This document shows positions 51,348-60,804 of a stretch of 62,514 nucleotides of DNA, piece after piece. The stretch covers positions 1 through 62,514 of the forward strand of contig JAHHTP010000007.1 in assembly GCA_020024615.1 (NCBI GenBank), written 5' to 3'. Every line of letters begins with the position of its first letter. Position 1 is the first letter of the stretch. Origin of the DNA: Oscillospiraceae bacterium. GTDB taxonomy: Bacteria; Bacillota; Clostridia; Oscillospirales; Ruminococcaceae. Position numbers and translations under genes: made by a program. A model generated the notes under the pieces. It had not been told where the DNA came from. It searched no databases and saw only the letters and a program-made list of their open reading frames with translations.

Positions 51348-52412
51348 ATGAAACAGATTGGCGTATTGTTTGGCGGTGTGTCCAGTGAGCATGATGTATC
51401 CTTGCTGTCGGCATCCGCAGTTTTACAGAATATGAATTCCGAAAAATATGAGGCACATTGTGTCGGTATCACCAAAAGCGGAGATTGGTTCTATTACACC
51501 GGAGATACCGCACGCATTGCAGATGGCAGCTGGATTTCTGATAAAGGGCATTTAACACCATGTACCATCAATGTTAATCATTCTGACAGCGGATTGCTGC
51601 TGTTTGATGAAAATGAAACAAAGACGATCAAGCTGGACTGCGTGTTCCCAGTTCTGCATGGAAAAAATGGTGAGGATGGCACCATGCAGGGGCTGCTTGA
51701 AATTGCAGGTATTCCGTATGTTGGCTGTGATACCCTATCCAGTGCAGTTTGTATGGATAAAACCGTAACTCATACCGTGCTTGATCGCAATGGTATTGCA
51801 ACGGCGAAATACATTTCCATTATGGATTATGATTACGATGGTCACGAAAAAGAATTTATCGCAAAAGCAGAGCAGGAGCTTGGCTATCCGATGTTTGTCA
51901 AACCGGCAAATGCAGGTTCTTCGGTTGGCATTTCCAAAGTTATGGATGCAGCTGGTTTTCAGAAAGCCATGAAGCTCGCATTTGAAAATGACCATAAAGT
52001 GCTGGTTGAGGAGATGATTACCGGACTTGAGGTGGAATGCGGTGTGCTTGGCAATGAGCAGCCGATTGCAGCTATTCCGGGTTCGATTGTATCCTGCAAC
52101 GAGTGGTATGATTATGATGCAAAATATTTGGCAGGTCAGACCAAAACCGTCATTCCAGCGGAGATCGCACCGGAATTGCTGGAACAGGTTCGCAAAGAAG
52201 CGATTCGTGCTTATATGGCACTTGGGTGCAGCGGCATGTCCCGTGTGGATTTCTTTGTAACCAATGACGACAGACTACTTATCAATGAAGTCAATACCAT
52301 TCCAGGATTTACCAGCATTAGTATGTATGCGAAAATGTTTGATGCAGCCGGTGTGGGATTTGGAGATCTGGTAGACCGCTTGTTGCAGCTTGCCATGCGG
52401 GATAAGGAGTAA
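51348..52412 (+). CDS. ddl: D-alanine--D-alanine ligase
   Basis: Ddl joins two D-Ala for the peptidoglycan stem. The 354-residue ATP-grasp protein has GVLFGGVSSEHDVSLLSA at the start, HGKNGEDGTMQGLLE, the EEMITGLEVECGVLG block and the terminal NEVNTIPGFTSIS. The omega-loop reads WYDYDAKY, as in D-Ala-D-Ala ligases, and not the form of VanA-type D-lactate ligases, so no glycopeptide resistance is implied. The ATG at 51348 follows GAGAGGAG. It is followed three bases later by murI; together they feed D-amino acids into the wall. Confidence 0.96.
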   Translation: MKQIGVLFGGVSSEHDVSLLSASAVLQNMNSEKYEAHCVGITKSGDWFYYTGDTARIADGSWISDKGHLTPCTINVNHSDSGLLLFDENETKTIKLDCVFPVLHGKNGEDGTMQGLLEIAGIPYVGCDTLSSAVCMDKTVTHTVLDRNGIATAKYISIMDYDYDGHEKEFIAKAEQELGYPMFVKPANAGSSVGISKVMDAAGFQKAMKLAFENDHKVLVEEMITGLEVECGVLGNEQPIAAIPGSIVSCNEWYDYDAKYLAGQTKTVIPAEIAPELLEQVRKEAIRAYMALGCSGMSRVDFFVTNDDRLLINEVNTIPGFTSISMYAKMFDAAGVGFGDLVDRLLQLAMRDKE

Positions 52413-52415
52413 GGA

Positions 52416-53234
52416 ATGGACACCAGACCGATTGGCGTATTTGATTCAGGTTTAGGAGGTTTGACCGCTGTTAGAGAACTGGTAAAAATACTGCCACAGG
52501 AAGATATCATCTATTTCGGTGACACCGGTAGGGTTCCATATGGTCCGCGCAGTAAAGAAACATTAAGGCGGTATGTGCAACAGGATGTTAATTTTCTTAT
52601 ATCCAAGGGAGTCAAGATGATTATTGCTGCATGTGGTACAGCCAGTGCTAATATGACACAGGAAATTATAGACAGCATGGGGGTTCCGTATACCGGTGTT
52701 GTGGTTCCGGCAGCGATGAAAGCAGCTAAATGCAGTAAAACCGGGCAGATTGGTGTCATTGCCACAGCGGCAACGGTGCGCAGCAAAGCATTTGACAATG
52801 TATTAAAGCGCGCTTTGCCGGAGTGCAAAGTGACTTCGAATGCCTGCCCACTGTTTGTTGCACTGGTGGAAAATGGATACAGTGATTTTAATAATCCGGT
52901 CACCCGTCTGGTTGCAAAGGATTACTTACAGCCATTTATGAAAAATCCAGATTTGGATACCCTGATCCTGGGATGCACACATTTTCCAGTACTATCGGAT
53001 ATTATCGCAGATATTTTGGGGACAGATGTTACCTTAATTGATCCGGGTAAGGAAGCGGCACATTATGCAAAATCTGTGCTGCAAAGCTTAAACAGCTGCA
53101 ATACCTCGGAGCATCAGGGTGTATGCCACTATTACATCAGTGATAATGTGGAAGGTTTTTCTGAAAATGCAGGAATTATCTTGGGCGAACCAGTTTTGGG
53201 CCAGGTTGAAAAGATAGAAATCGACACCTATTAA
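52416..53234 (+). CDS. murI: glutamate racemase
   Basis: MurI makes D-glutamate for peptidoglycan with two cysteines acting as acid and base. The 272 residues show IGVFDSGLGGLTA, FGDTGRVPYGPRS, the first Cys in AACGTAS (usually ACNTAS) and the second in GCTHFPVL. The Asn after the first Cys is Gly, a variant that keeps the catalytic residue. The ATG follows AAGGAGTAAGG at the end of ddl. Confidence 0.95.
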   Translation: MDTRPIGVFDSGLGGLTAVRELVKILPQEDIIYFGDTGRVPYGPRSKETLRRYVQQDVNFLISKGVKMIIAACGTASANMTQEIIDSMGVPYTGVVVPAAMKAAKCSKTGQIGVIATAATVRSKAFDNVLKRALPECKVTSNACPLFVALVENGYSDFNNPVTRLVAKDYLQPFMKNPDLDTLILGCTHFPVLSDIIADILGTDVTLIDPGKEAAHYAKSVLQSLNSCNTSEHQGVCHYYISDNVEGFSENAGIILGEPVLGQVEKIEIDTY

Positions 53235-53245
53235 GAGGAGCGAAT

Positions 53246-53689
53246 ATGAAGGAAGATATCAATAAATGTTCAGTAGAGGTGAAGGTTCACAGTGAATGCC
53301 GTTCGGAAGATGAAACCATTCCGATGGATGTATATACCACAGGAAATCTGTATGAAAAACAAGATCACCTGTATTTGGTATATGATGCCAAGGAGGAAGA
53401 TGGTGGAACATCCCGAACAATGCTTAAAGTAGAGCCGGGAAAAAGGGTTACTATGACAAAAAAAGGCTCGCATGAGTTGCATTTTGTTCTGGAAGAAGGC
53501 ACACATAGTGTAGGATATTACTCCATTCCAGAGGGAACCTTGTCAATGGGTGTTATGACAACCCGTTTGGAAGACCAGTTGACGCCAGCCGGCGGCTATT
53601 TGAAGCTTGGCTATACAACCGATTCTGGTGGTTTTGAAATGTTTGAAAATGAAGTTACAATAACAGTTAATCCGATGACGGAAGTTTAA
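53246..53689 (+). CDS. DUF1934 family protein
   Basis: The 147-residue protein is rich in beta strands and resembles DUF1934 (YwiB of Bacillus), a small calycin-like barrel of unknown function: an early VKVHSE strand, HLYLVYDAKEEDGGTSRTMLKV, a GSHELHFVLEEGTHSVGYYSIPEG block and a final LKLGYTTDSGG strand. It is cytoplasmic. The ATG follows AGAGGAGCG, and the gene ends six bases before argS. The ywiB-argS order is common in Firmicutes and supports the call. Confidence 0.85.
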   Translation: MKEDINKCSVEVKVHSECRSEDETIPMDVYTTGNLYEKQDHLYLVYDAKEEDGGTSRTMLKVEPGKRVTMTKKGSHELHFVLEEGTHSVGYYSIPEGTLSMGVMTTRLEDQLTPAGGYLKLGYTTDSGGFEMFENEVTITVNPMTEV

Positions 53690-53695
53690 TAAAGG

Positions 53696-55402
53696 ATGGT
53701 TAAAGAGAAAATGAACAAATATCAGAATCCGATGGAAAGCGCAATGAAACAGGTAAAGAATCTGCTGGATACCGCGATGAAAAAAGCGATGGAGGTAGGA
53801 ACACTGCCGCAGGCTGAAATCCCAGAATATGTAATCGAGATTCCGGCTGACCGCAAAAACGGTGATTTTGCATCCAACGCAGCTATGGTTAGTGCAAGAG
53901 CATTTCGCATGGCTCCGGTTAAGATTGCAAGTGCAATTTTAGAGCAGATAGACTGCAATGGCAGTAACATTGAGCGCTGTGAGATAGCCGGACCAGGTTT
54001 TTTGAATTTCTATCTTTCCGAGAGCTGGTATGCCGGTGTTGTAGATACCGTTTTACTGCTTGGTGATGATTACGGTAAAACCGATCTGGGTAAAGGTAAA
54101 CGTATCCTGGTTGAGTTTGTTTCTGCAAACCCGACTGGACCGATGCATATTGGCAATGCACGCGGTGGTGCAATCGGCGACTGTCTGGCAAGCGTTTTAT
54201 CCGCAGCAGGTTATGATGCGGACAGAGAATTCTATGTAAACGATGCCGGCAATCAGATTAATAAATTCGGCATGTCTTTATCATTGCGTTATCAGCAACT
54301 GTATCAGGAAGGTATTGAGATGCCGGAGGATGCTTACCATGGTCAGGACATTATCGATCACGCGCAGGCGTTTGCTGATGAAAATGGTGATAAATACATG
54401 GCTTGCAGTGAAGAAGAACGCAGAGCAGCTCTGGTTGCATTTGCTTTGCCGAAAAATATCAAAGGCTTAGAGGACGACCTTAAAAAATATCGTATTGTAT
54501 ATGATCGCTGGTACAGAGAATCCACCCTGCACAATAGCGGAGCGGTTGAACATGTTGTCGAACTTTTAAATCAAAAAGGTGCTACTTATGAAAAAGAGGG
54601 TGCTACCTGGTTTAAGGCTACCGAGTACGGTGCAGATCAGGATTTTGTCCTGGTTCGTTCCAACGGCGTTCCGACCTATGTTGTACCGGACATTGCATAT
54701 CATTATGACAAGCTGGTTACCCGTGGTTATGATAAAGCAATCGATGTACTGGGTGCAGACCATCATGGTTATGTCCCAAGACTGAAAGCCGCATTGAAGG
54801 CATTGGGGGCAGATCCAGCTCATCTGGATGTTGTGCTGATGCAGATGGTTCGTCTGGTAAGAGGTGGAGAAACCGTTAAATTAAGCAAGCGCTCTGGTAA
54901 AGCGATCACACTGGTTACCCTGTTGGAGGAGATTCCGATTGATGCAGCAAGATTCTTCTTTAACTTAAGAGAGGCAAATTCGCATTTCGAATTCGACCTT
55001 GATCTTGCAATCGAACAGTCCTCGCAGAACCCGGTATACTATGTACAGTATGCGTATGCACGAATCTGCCAGATTGAAAAAGGTCTTGCAGCAAAAGAAA
55101 TCACGCCGATTGACAATCCGGATTTCAGCCTGCTGACCGCACCAGAAGAAAAGATGCTAATTTCTCATCTGGCAAAACTGCCAGATACTGTAAACGATGC
55201 TGCTAAGAACTATGACCCATCCAAGATGACCAGATATGTCTGGGATCTGGCAATTCTGTTCCATAAATATTATAATGCTTGCCGTGTTGCGGTTGAGGAT
55301 GAAGCTTTGATGTATGCAAGACTTTCCCTTTGTCTTGCAGTCCGCACTGCGATCGCAAATGTACTTTCTATGCTGAAAGTCGATGCACCGGAGTCAATGT
55401 AA
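53696..55402 (+). CDS. argS: arginyl-tRNA synthetase
   Basis: ArgS charges tRNA-Arg. The 568-residue class I enzyme has the N-terminal tRNA-contact domain, the HIGH motif in the form PMHIGNARGGAIGD, the KMSKS-like KLSKRSGKAITL, and an anticodon-binding C-terminal domain. Two starts are possible, ATG 53696 (MVKEKMNK) and ATG 53711 (MNKYQNP). The first is closest to AAAGGA but almost touches it, and the second has a weak AAAGAG, so the start is uncertain by five residues. Confidence 0.96.
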   Translation: MVKEKMNKYQNPMESAMKQVKNLLDTAMKKAMEVGTLPQAEIPEYVIEIPADRKNGDFASNAAMVSARAFRMAPVKIASAILEQIDCNGSNIERCEIAGPGFLNFYLSESWYAGVVDTVLLLGDDYGKTDLGKGKRILVEFVSANPTGPMHIGNARGGAIGDCLASVLSAAGYDADREFYVNDAGNQINKFGMSLSLRYQQLYQEGIEMPEDAYHGQDIIDHAQAFADENGDKYMACSEEERRAALVAFALPKNIKGLEDDLKKYRIVYDRWYRESTLHNSGAVEHVVELLNQKGATYEKEGATWFKATEYGADQDFVLVRSNGVPTYVVPDIAYHYDKLVTRGYDKAIDVLGADHHGYVPRLKAALKALGADPAHLDVVLMQMVRLVRGGETVKLSKRSGKAITLVTLLEEIPIDAARFFFNLREANSHFEFDLDLAIEQSSQNPVYYVQYAYARICQIEKGLAAKEITPIDNPDFSLLTAPEEKMLISHLAKLPDTVNDAAKNYDPSKMTRYVWDLAILFHKYYNACRVAVEDEALMYARLSLCLAVRTAIANVLSMLKVDAPESM

Positions 55403-55403
55403 G

Positions 55404-56621
55404 ATGTTTGAAAACAGTAAAAGAGCCGGTACACTGCTGTTGGACGGTGCGACCGGCACCAATCTGTATCTGCGCGGATTACCGCAGGGCGTTTGTGTAG
55501 AGCAGTGGATTGCAGAACATCCCGACGCCATAAAGGATTTGCAAAGGGGTTTTGCCACTGCTGGAAGTGATGCGGTATATGCACCAACATTTGGAGCCAA
55601 CAGGATTAAATTGTCTCATTTTGGATTGGAAAATCAGGTTGAGGTTTTAAACAAAGCGTTGGTCAAATTGTCGAAAGAAGCAGCACCAAACTGTTATATC
55701 GGCGGTGATATGTCTCCAACTGGAACATTTATTGAGCCGTTTGGTGACAAAACACTGGATGAGGTGGTTGCTGCCTATCAGGAACAGGCGAAAGCGTTGG
55801 ATGAAGCTGGCGTGGATTTTTTTATTATTGAAACGATGATGAGCTTATCTGAGGCTAGAGCTGCGGTATTAGGTTGTCGAGAATTCGGCAAGCCAGTGTT
55901 TGTTACCATCACGGTGGATGAAAATGGCAAAACCTTAACTGGTGCGTCACTTGACAATGTAGTGGTTGTGATGCAGGAACTTGGTGTAACGGCATGTGGC
56001 ATCAATTGTTCCTGCCCACCAGCAAAACTGAAAGAACATATGCTGCATGCTATGAAATTTGCAAAAATCCCACTGATTATCAAGCCGAATGCTGGTATGC
56101 CAGACCTAAACCAAGCAGGACATTATGACATGTCTCCTGAAATGATGGCAGCGGATATGAAAGAGTTTGTCGAATGCGGTGTGTCAATTATTGGAGGCTG
56201 CTGTGGCAATACAGAAGCGCATATTGCGGCGTTGCGGAAAATGCTTGATCATGTCGAGATTATGCCGGTTTGTGTTAATATGAACCAAGATATTCTGCTG
56301 GCAGATGAAAGCACATTGTATCATCTAACACCAGGAAATATCACTTTCAGTGATGAGATTGTGTGTGATGATGATCTGCTTGACCATTTGATGGACGCGA
56401 TGGATGATGAAGTGGATTGTGCGCTGGTGCGCGTAAATACCGAGGAAGAAGCACACATTTTTATGACCGAGGCATCACAGGTACATCTGCCAATCTGTGT
56501 GGTATCTGAGAATGAAGCGGCGTTGGAGCGTGCATTATATTTATATGCTGGTCGTTTGATGGTAAAAACCAATTGTAATACCAACTGCGCAAAATACGGC
56601 GCAGTAAAATACGAAGAATAA
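55404..56621 (+). CDS. homocysteine S-methyltransferase family protein
   Basis: The 405-residue protein has an N-terminal Hcy-binding barrel (about 1-290) with LLDGATGTNLYLRG, the zinc Cys in CGINCSCPP and the Cys pair in GGCCGNTEAHI, all as in MetH-type enzymes that methylate homocysteine. It lacks the folate, cobalamin and activation domains of a full methionine synthase; instead about 110 residues follow that I do not recognise, ending in a Cys-containing NCNTNCAKYG. It may use a small methyl donor or work with separate domain proteins encoded elsewhere. The ATG follows CCGGAG inside the end of argS. Confidence 0.85.
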   Translation: MFENSKRAGTLLLDGATGTNLYLRGLPQGVCVEQWIAEHPDAIKDLQRGFATAGSDAVYAPTFGANRIKLSHFGLENQVEVLNKALVKLSKEAAPNCYIGGDMSPTGTFIEPFGDKTLDEVVAAYQEQAKALDEAGVDFFIIETMMSLSEARAAVLGCREFGKPVFVTITVDENGKTLTGASLDNVVVVMQELGVTACGINCSCPPAKLKEHMLHAMKFAKIPLIIKPNAGMPDLNQAGHYDMSPEMMAADMKEFVECGVSIIGGCCGNTEAHIAALRKMLDHVEIMPVCVNMNQDILLADESTLYHLTPGNITFSDEIVCDDDLLDHLMDAMDDEVDCALVRVNTEEEAHIFMTEASQVHLPICVVSENEAALERALYLYAGRLMVKTNCNTNCAKYGAVKYEE

Positions 56622-56696
56622 ACCAGGATAAGAACGGAACTTTCGAAATGGAGGTTTCGTTTCTTGTCATTCTATAAAAGAAAGCAGGTAATGAAG

Positions 56697-59231
56697 ATGA
56701 AACTGCTATGTATTGACGGAAACAGCGTGATGAACCGGGCATTTTACGGCATTCGCCTGCTTTCCAACCGACAGGGCGTTTATACCAACGCACTGTTTGG
56801 ATTTTTGAATATCCTCTTAAAATTGCAGAAGGATTATCAGCCGGATCAGATTGCTGTAACCTTTGACCGGCACGCACCAACTTTTCGCCACAAGATGTAT
56901 AGTGAATATAAGGGAACGCGCAAAGGGATGCCAGAAGAACTGCGGATGCAGATGCCGTATATCAAGCAGATTATTTCAGCACTTGGCATTCCGATTTATG
57001 AAATGGATGGATATGAAGCGGATGACCTATTGGGAACGCTGTCACTGCACTGTGAGAAGACCAACACAGAGTGTATTGTGGCAACTGGTGACCGGGACTG
57101 TTTACAGCTGATCGGTGAGAAAACCAGAGTACTACTGATTAAAACCAAAGAGAACATTCTATATGATGCAGCATTGTTGAAGCAAGATTTTGGTGTTACA
57201 CCATCGCAGATTGTGGAATTAAAGGCTTTGATGGGAGATTCCTCAGATAACATTCCAGGAGTTAAAGGCATTGGAGAAAAGGGTGCGCTTGCGATTTTAT
57301 CCCAGGCACCAGATATTAAAACGGTGTATGAAAATTTAGACAGCATTAAGGTGACTGAGCGTGTCCGTAATCTGTTGCGCACCGCAAAGGCAGAAGCTGA
57401 GATGTCCCGTGAGCTGGCTACCATCTGTCGACAGGCTCCGATTGATTTTTCATTGTTGGAGGCAGAACAGATTCCAGATTCTCAGACACTTTTTGATATT
57501 TTAACCAGTTTGGAAATGGTTAGCTTTTTAGATAAATTTGATCTGAAAGAAAAAGTATCCGAATCAAAAAGCGAAGCAGAACCAGTAATTTATACCATCG
57601 TAAAGGATGACCGTTTAAACGAAGTAGCTGAAATTTTTGGAAAAAAGGAATCCTTTGATTTTTGGTTTGCTGAAAATACTTTGCAGATGTATGATGCGGA
57701 TACACAGACAGTTTATTGCTATGAAAAACAGTTAAATGAGGCATTTTCCTGCATTTTAACCTTGCCTGTTAAAAAACGCACCTACCAGGCAAAACCAGTA
57801 TATCGTTATGCGATGGAACATGGGATTGTATTGCAACCGATTGATTTTGATTTAGAGATTGCGGCATATCTGCTGTTACCAACCGCAAGCGACTATACAA
57901 TGGAAAGTCTTCGTCTGAAATATGGAGTTGCTTCCAATAAAGATTTTTCAGACATTTTGTCGCTTTCTGCATTATGCGATCTGCTGTCAGAGGAAATTGA
58001 GCAAAACGGACTGCATACCGTAATGTATGAAATCGAGATGCCGCTTTGCAGAGTACTTGCTTCGATGGAGCATGACGGATTTACAGTGGACAAAGAGGGT
58101 TTGACCGCTTATGGCGAGCAGTTAAACGATCGGGTACAGCAGGCAAAACAGCGGATTTTTATTGCGGCTGATATGGAATTTAATCCGAATTCGACCAAAG
58201 AACTAGGTTATGTGCTGTTTGAAAAGCTTGGATTGCCGGCAAAGAAAAAGACCAAAACAGGCTACTCTACTAATGCTGAGGTACTGGAAGCATTACGCGG
58301 TTTTCATCCAATCATTGATGCGATTTTGGAATATCGTCGTATGAGCAAGCTGCATTCAACCTATATTGTCGGATTGCTGAAGGTAATCGGTGCAGACGGC
58401 AGGGTACATTCCACTTTCAATCAAACGCTGACCCGCACTGGACGCATTTCGTCTACCGAACCAAATGTGCAGAATATTCCAATCCGCACTGAGGAGGGAA
58501 GTGAGATTCGTCGTTATTTTGTGGCAAAAGAGGGATATACCCTTGTGGATGCTGATTATTCACAGATCGAGCTGCGTGTACTGGCGCATATGGCAAACGA
58601 CAAACAGATGTTATATGGCTTTGAGCATGGAGCGGATATTCACCGTATGACAGCTTCTCAGGTGTTTGGTGTGCCGTTTGAGGAGGTTACACCGCAGCAG
58701 AGAAGTAGATCCAAGGCGATTAACTTTGGCATTGTATACGGTATTGGTGCATTCTCTCTGTCTAAGGATATTCATGTATCTGTGGCGGAGGCAAAACGCT
58801 ATATTGAATCCTATCTAAATACCTATAGCGGTGTTAAGGCATATATGGATAAAACGGTTGCGGATGCCCATAAGAACGGCTATGTTACGACATTGTATGG
58901 CAGACGGCGTGATGTTTCGGATATTAACGCAACCAATAAAGTACGCAAGGCACTCGGTGAGCGAATTGCGATGAATACTCCGATTCAGGGAACTGCTGCG
59001 GATATTATCAAGCTTGCGATGGTCAAGGTGTATGAGCGTTTGCGTAAGGAAAATTTAGATGCCAGACTGATTTTACAGGTACACGACGAATTGATTATCG
59101 AGTGTAAATCCGAAATTGCTGAAAAAGTCAGTGCATTGCTGGTTGAGGAGATGGAACATGCCGCTTCTTTACAGGTCAAACTGGAGGTTGATGCCCATCA
59201 GGGTAATAACTGGCTGGAGGCGAAAGGATAA
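56697..59231 (+). CDS. polA: DNA polymerase I
   Basis: Pol I fills gaps and removes primers. The 844-residue protein has a 5' nuclease domain (1 to about 290; IDGNSVMNRAFYG, YEADDLLG, GDSSDNIPGVKGIG), a middle domain, and a family A polymerase domain with DYSQIELRVLAH, KAINFGIVYG and VHDELIIE. In the middle domain I see no DxE motif of a 3'-5' exonuclease, so proofreading is probably lost, as in Bacillus and Taq Pol I. The ATG at 56697 lies eight bases after AGCAGG; two earlier in-frame ATGs are less well placed. Confidence 0.96.
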   Translation: MKLLCIDGNSVMNRAFYGIRLLSNRQGVYTNALFGFLNILLKLQKDYQPDQIAVTFDRHAPTFRHKMYSEYKGTRKGMPEELRMQMPYIKQIISALGIPIYEMDGYEADDLLGTLSLHCEKTNTECIVATGDRDCLQLIGEKTRVLLIKTKENILYDAALLKQDFGVTPSQIVELKALMGDSSDNIPGVKGIGEKGALAILSQAPDIKTVYENLDSIKVTERVRNLLRTAKAEAEMSRELATICRQAPIDFSLLEAEQIPDSQTLFDILTSLEMVSFLDKFDLKEKVSESKSEAEPVIYTIVKDDRLNEVAEIFGKKESFDFWFAENTLQMYDADTQTVYCYEKQLNEAFSCILTLPVKKRTYQAKPVYRYAMEHGIVLQPIDFDLEIAAYLLLPTASDYTMESLRLKYGVASNKDFSDILSLSALCDLLSEEIEQNGLHTVMYEIEMPLCRVLASMEHDGFTVDKEGLTAYGEQLNDRVQQAKQRIFIAADMEFNPNSTKELGYVLFEKLGLPAKKKTKTGYSTNAEVLEALRGFHPIIDAILEYRRMSKLHSTYIVGLLKVIGADGRVHSTFNQTLTRTGRISSTEPNVQNIPIRTEEGSEIRRYFVAKEGYTLVDADYSQIELRVLAHMANDKQMLYGFEHGADIHRMTASQVFGVPFEEVTPQQRSRSKAINFGIVYGIGAFSLSKDIHVSVAEAKRYIESYLNTYSGVKAYMDKTVADAHKNGYVTTLYGRRRDVSDINATNKVRKALGERIAMNTPIQGTAADIIKLAMVKVYERLRKENLDARLILQVHDELIIECKSEIAEKVSALLVEEMEHAASLQVKLEVDAHQGNNWLEAKG

Positions 59232-59689
59232 TGGATTTTCAAATCTGTCCAATGCAGGAATATCATGTTGACGGCGTTGCAGCTTTGCATGACGAGTGTT
59301 TTTCGGGTGAAAAATGGTCGAGAGCAATGATTGCTGCCGAACTTGACCCGGAAGTTTCTCCGTTTGCTGTGACTTTTGTCGCGGTAAATGGCAGTGAGGT
59401 CGTAGGATTTGTTAACGCAAGAATGGTCTGTGATGAGTGCGGATTAAATGATATTGCTGTGACAAAAAATGCCAGAAAATGCGGCGTTGGGGCGGCTTTG
59501 CTGGATGCATTGGAGCAATATGCGCTTTTACATGGAGGCATGGTGATTCAGCTTGAGGTGCGTGCTTCCAATGAAATGGCAATTCGGTTTTATGAGCGGC
59601 ATGGGTTTGTGCAGAACGGTCTGCGCAGAAGATATTACAGCGATCCGGTTGAGGATGCTTTGTTATATGAGAAAGGCTTGAGCGTATGA
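59231..59689 (+). CDS. rimI: ribosomal protein alanine N-acetyltransferase-like GNAT protein
   Basis: The 152-residue protein is a GNAT acetyltransferase with the acetyl-CoA motif KNARKCGVGAALLDALEQYA and the following LEVRASNEMAIRFYERHGF block, the pattern of RimI, which acetylates the N-terminus of ribosomal protein S18 and some other proteins. Its ATG overlaps the last base of the polA stop and its end overlaps tsaD by four bases. The rimI-tsaD pairing is typical, but tsaE and tsaB, which usually precede them, are not here. Confidence 0.9.
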   Translation: MDFQICPMQEYHVDGVAALHDECFSGEKWSRAMIAAELDPEVSPFAVTFVAVNGSEVVGFVNARMVCDECGLNDIAVTKNARKCGVGAALLDALEQYALLHGGMVIQLEVRASNEMAIRFYERHGFVQNGLRRRYYSDPVEDALLYEKGLSV

Positions 59690-60702
59690 AAATTTTATCT
59701 TTGGAGTCCTCCTGCGATGAAACTGCTGCTGCTGTTGTAGAAGACGGCAGAATAGTGCTTTCAAATGTGGTTGCGACACAGATTGAAGAACATAAATTAT
59801 ATGGTGGCGTTGTGCCGGAGATCGCATCCAGACGACATTGCGAAAATATCATCGGCGTAACTGAGGAGGCACTGGAAAAAGCCGGATGCAGGCTGAAAGA
59901 TGTGGATGCCATTGCGGTCACATTTGGACCAGGTTTAATCGGTGCGCTGTTAGTTGGTGTAAACTTTGCAAAAGGTCTTGCAATGGCGGCGGATAAACCG
60001 TTGATTCCAGTGCATCACCTGCGTTCACACATTGCAGCAAACTATCTGTGTCACGCCCAACTCAAACCGCCATTTTTATGTCTTGTGGTATCAGGTGGTC
60101 ATTCCCATATTATTGAGGTAAAGGATTATACCGATTTTACTGTTATCGGCAGAACCTATGATGATGCAGCAGGCGAGGCGTATGATAAGGCTGCACGCGT
60201 GCTGGGATTTCCGTATCCAGGTGGCATTTACATTGATGAAGCGGCAAAACACGGCAATCCCAAGGCGTATCACTTTTCGCAGCCGAAGGTGGGGGACAGC
60301 CCATATGATTTCAGCTTTTCTGGTTTGAAAACTGCTGTGGTGAATCTGGCACACAATGCTTCCCAGAAGGGGGAAGAACTGAATAAAAACGATCTGGCGG
60401 CAAGCTTTCAGTATACCGTGGCGAAGGTTTTAACCGATCGTACCATTCAGGCGGCGAAAGATCTGGGCTATCATAAGATTGTGCTGGCTGGTGGTGTTTC
60501 GGCAAACAGCGGTCTGCGCACAATGATGACCGATGTCTGCAAACAGAATCAATTTGAATTGTATATGCCAGAGCTGAAATACTGTGGTGACAATGGTGCT
60601 ATGGTTGGTGCACAAGGTTACTATGAGTATCTGTCAGGCAATATTGTCAAAATGGATCTCAATGCCTGCGCTTCCTTGCCGATTACCGAGGCTGTACGCT
60701 GA
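59686..60702 (+). CDS. tsaD: tRNA N6-adenosine threonylcarbamoyltransferase
   Basis: TsaD transfers the threonylcarbamoyl group to A37 of ANN-decoding tRNAs with TsaB and TsaE. The 338 residues have the LSLESSCDETAAAVV start, the metal-binding HHLRSH (H-x3-H), VVSGGHSHI, the DDAAGEAYDKAARVLG block and GGVSANSGLR. Length and motifs are normal. Its ATG overlaps the rimI stop. The partner genes tsaB and tsaE are not in the window. A strong two-way terminator follows. Confidence 0.97.
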   Translation: MKILSLESSCDETAAAVVEDGRIVLSNVVATQIEEHKLYGGVVPEIASRRHCENIIGVTEEALEKAGCRLKDVDAIAVTFGPGLIGALLVGVNFAKGLAMAADKPLIPVHHLRSHIAANYLCHAQLKPPFLCLVVSGGHSHIIEVKDYTDFTVIGRTYDDAAGEAYDKAARVLGFPYPGGIYIDEAAKHGNPKAYHFSQPKVGDSPYDFSFSGLKTAVVNLAHNASQKGEELNKNDLAASFQYTVAKVLTDRTIQAAKDLGYHKIVLAGGVSANSGLRTMMTDVCKQNQFELYMPELKYCGDNGAMVGAQGYYEYLSGNIVKMDLNACASLPITEAVR

Positions 60703-60757
60703 TTTGATTTATATAAGTATCAGAATAATGATGCACTTTTAATGACAAGATAAAAAG

Positions 60758-60793
60758 ACCGCAGGCTTCTTTTTCATGGAAGTCTGCGGTTTT
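60758..60793. terminator. bidirectional terminator between tsaD and the isomerase gene
   Basis: A 12-pair stem with one wobble (60758-60769 with 60779-60790) is followed by TTTTG on the plus strand and by CTTTTTATC on the minus strand, between two convergent genes. Confidence 0.9.
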
Positions 60794-60804
60794 GATTTTT
60801 TTAT

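Noticed and set aside
51348..52412. Glycopeptide resistance-type ligase
   Set aside because: The omega-loop WYDYDAKY and the ddl-murI context fit an ordinary D-Ala-D-Ala ligase.
56622..56696. CGAAA/TTTCG hairpin upstream of polA as a regulator site
   Set aside because: The stem is only five pairs and AT-rich; it is not distinguishable from chance.
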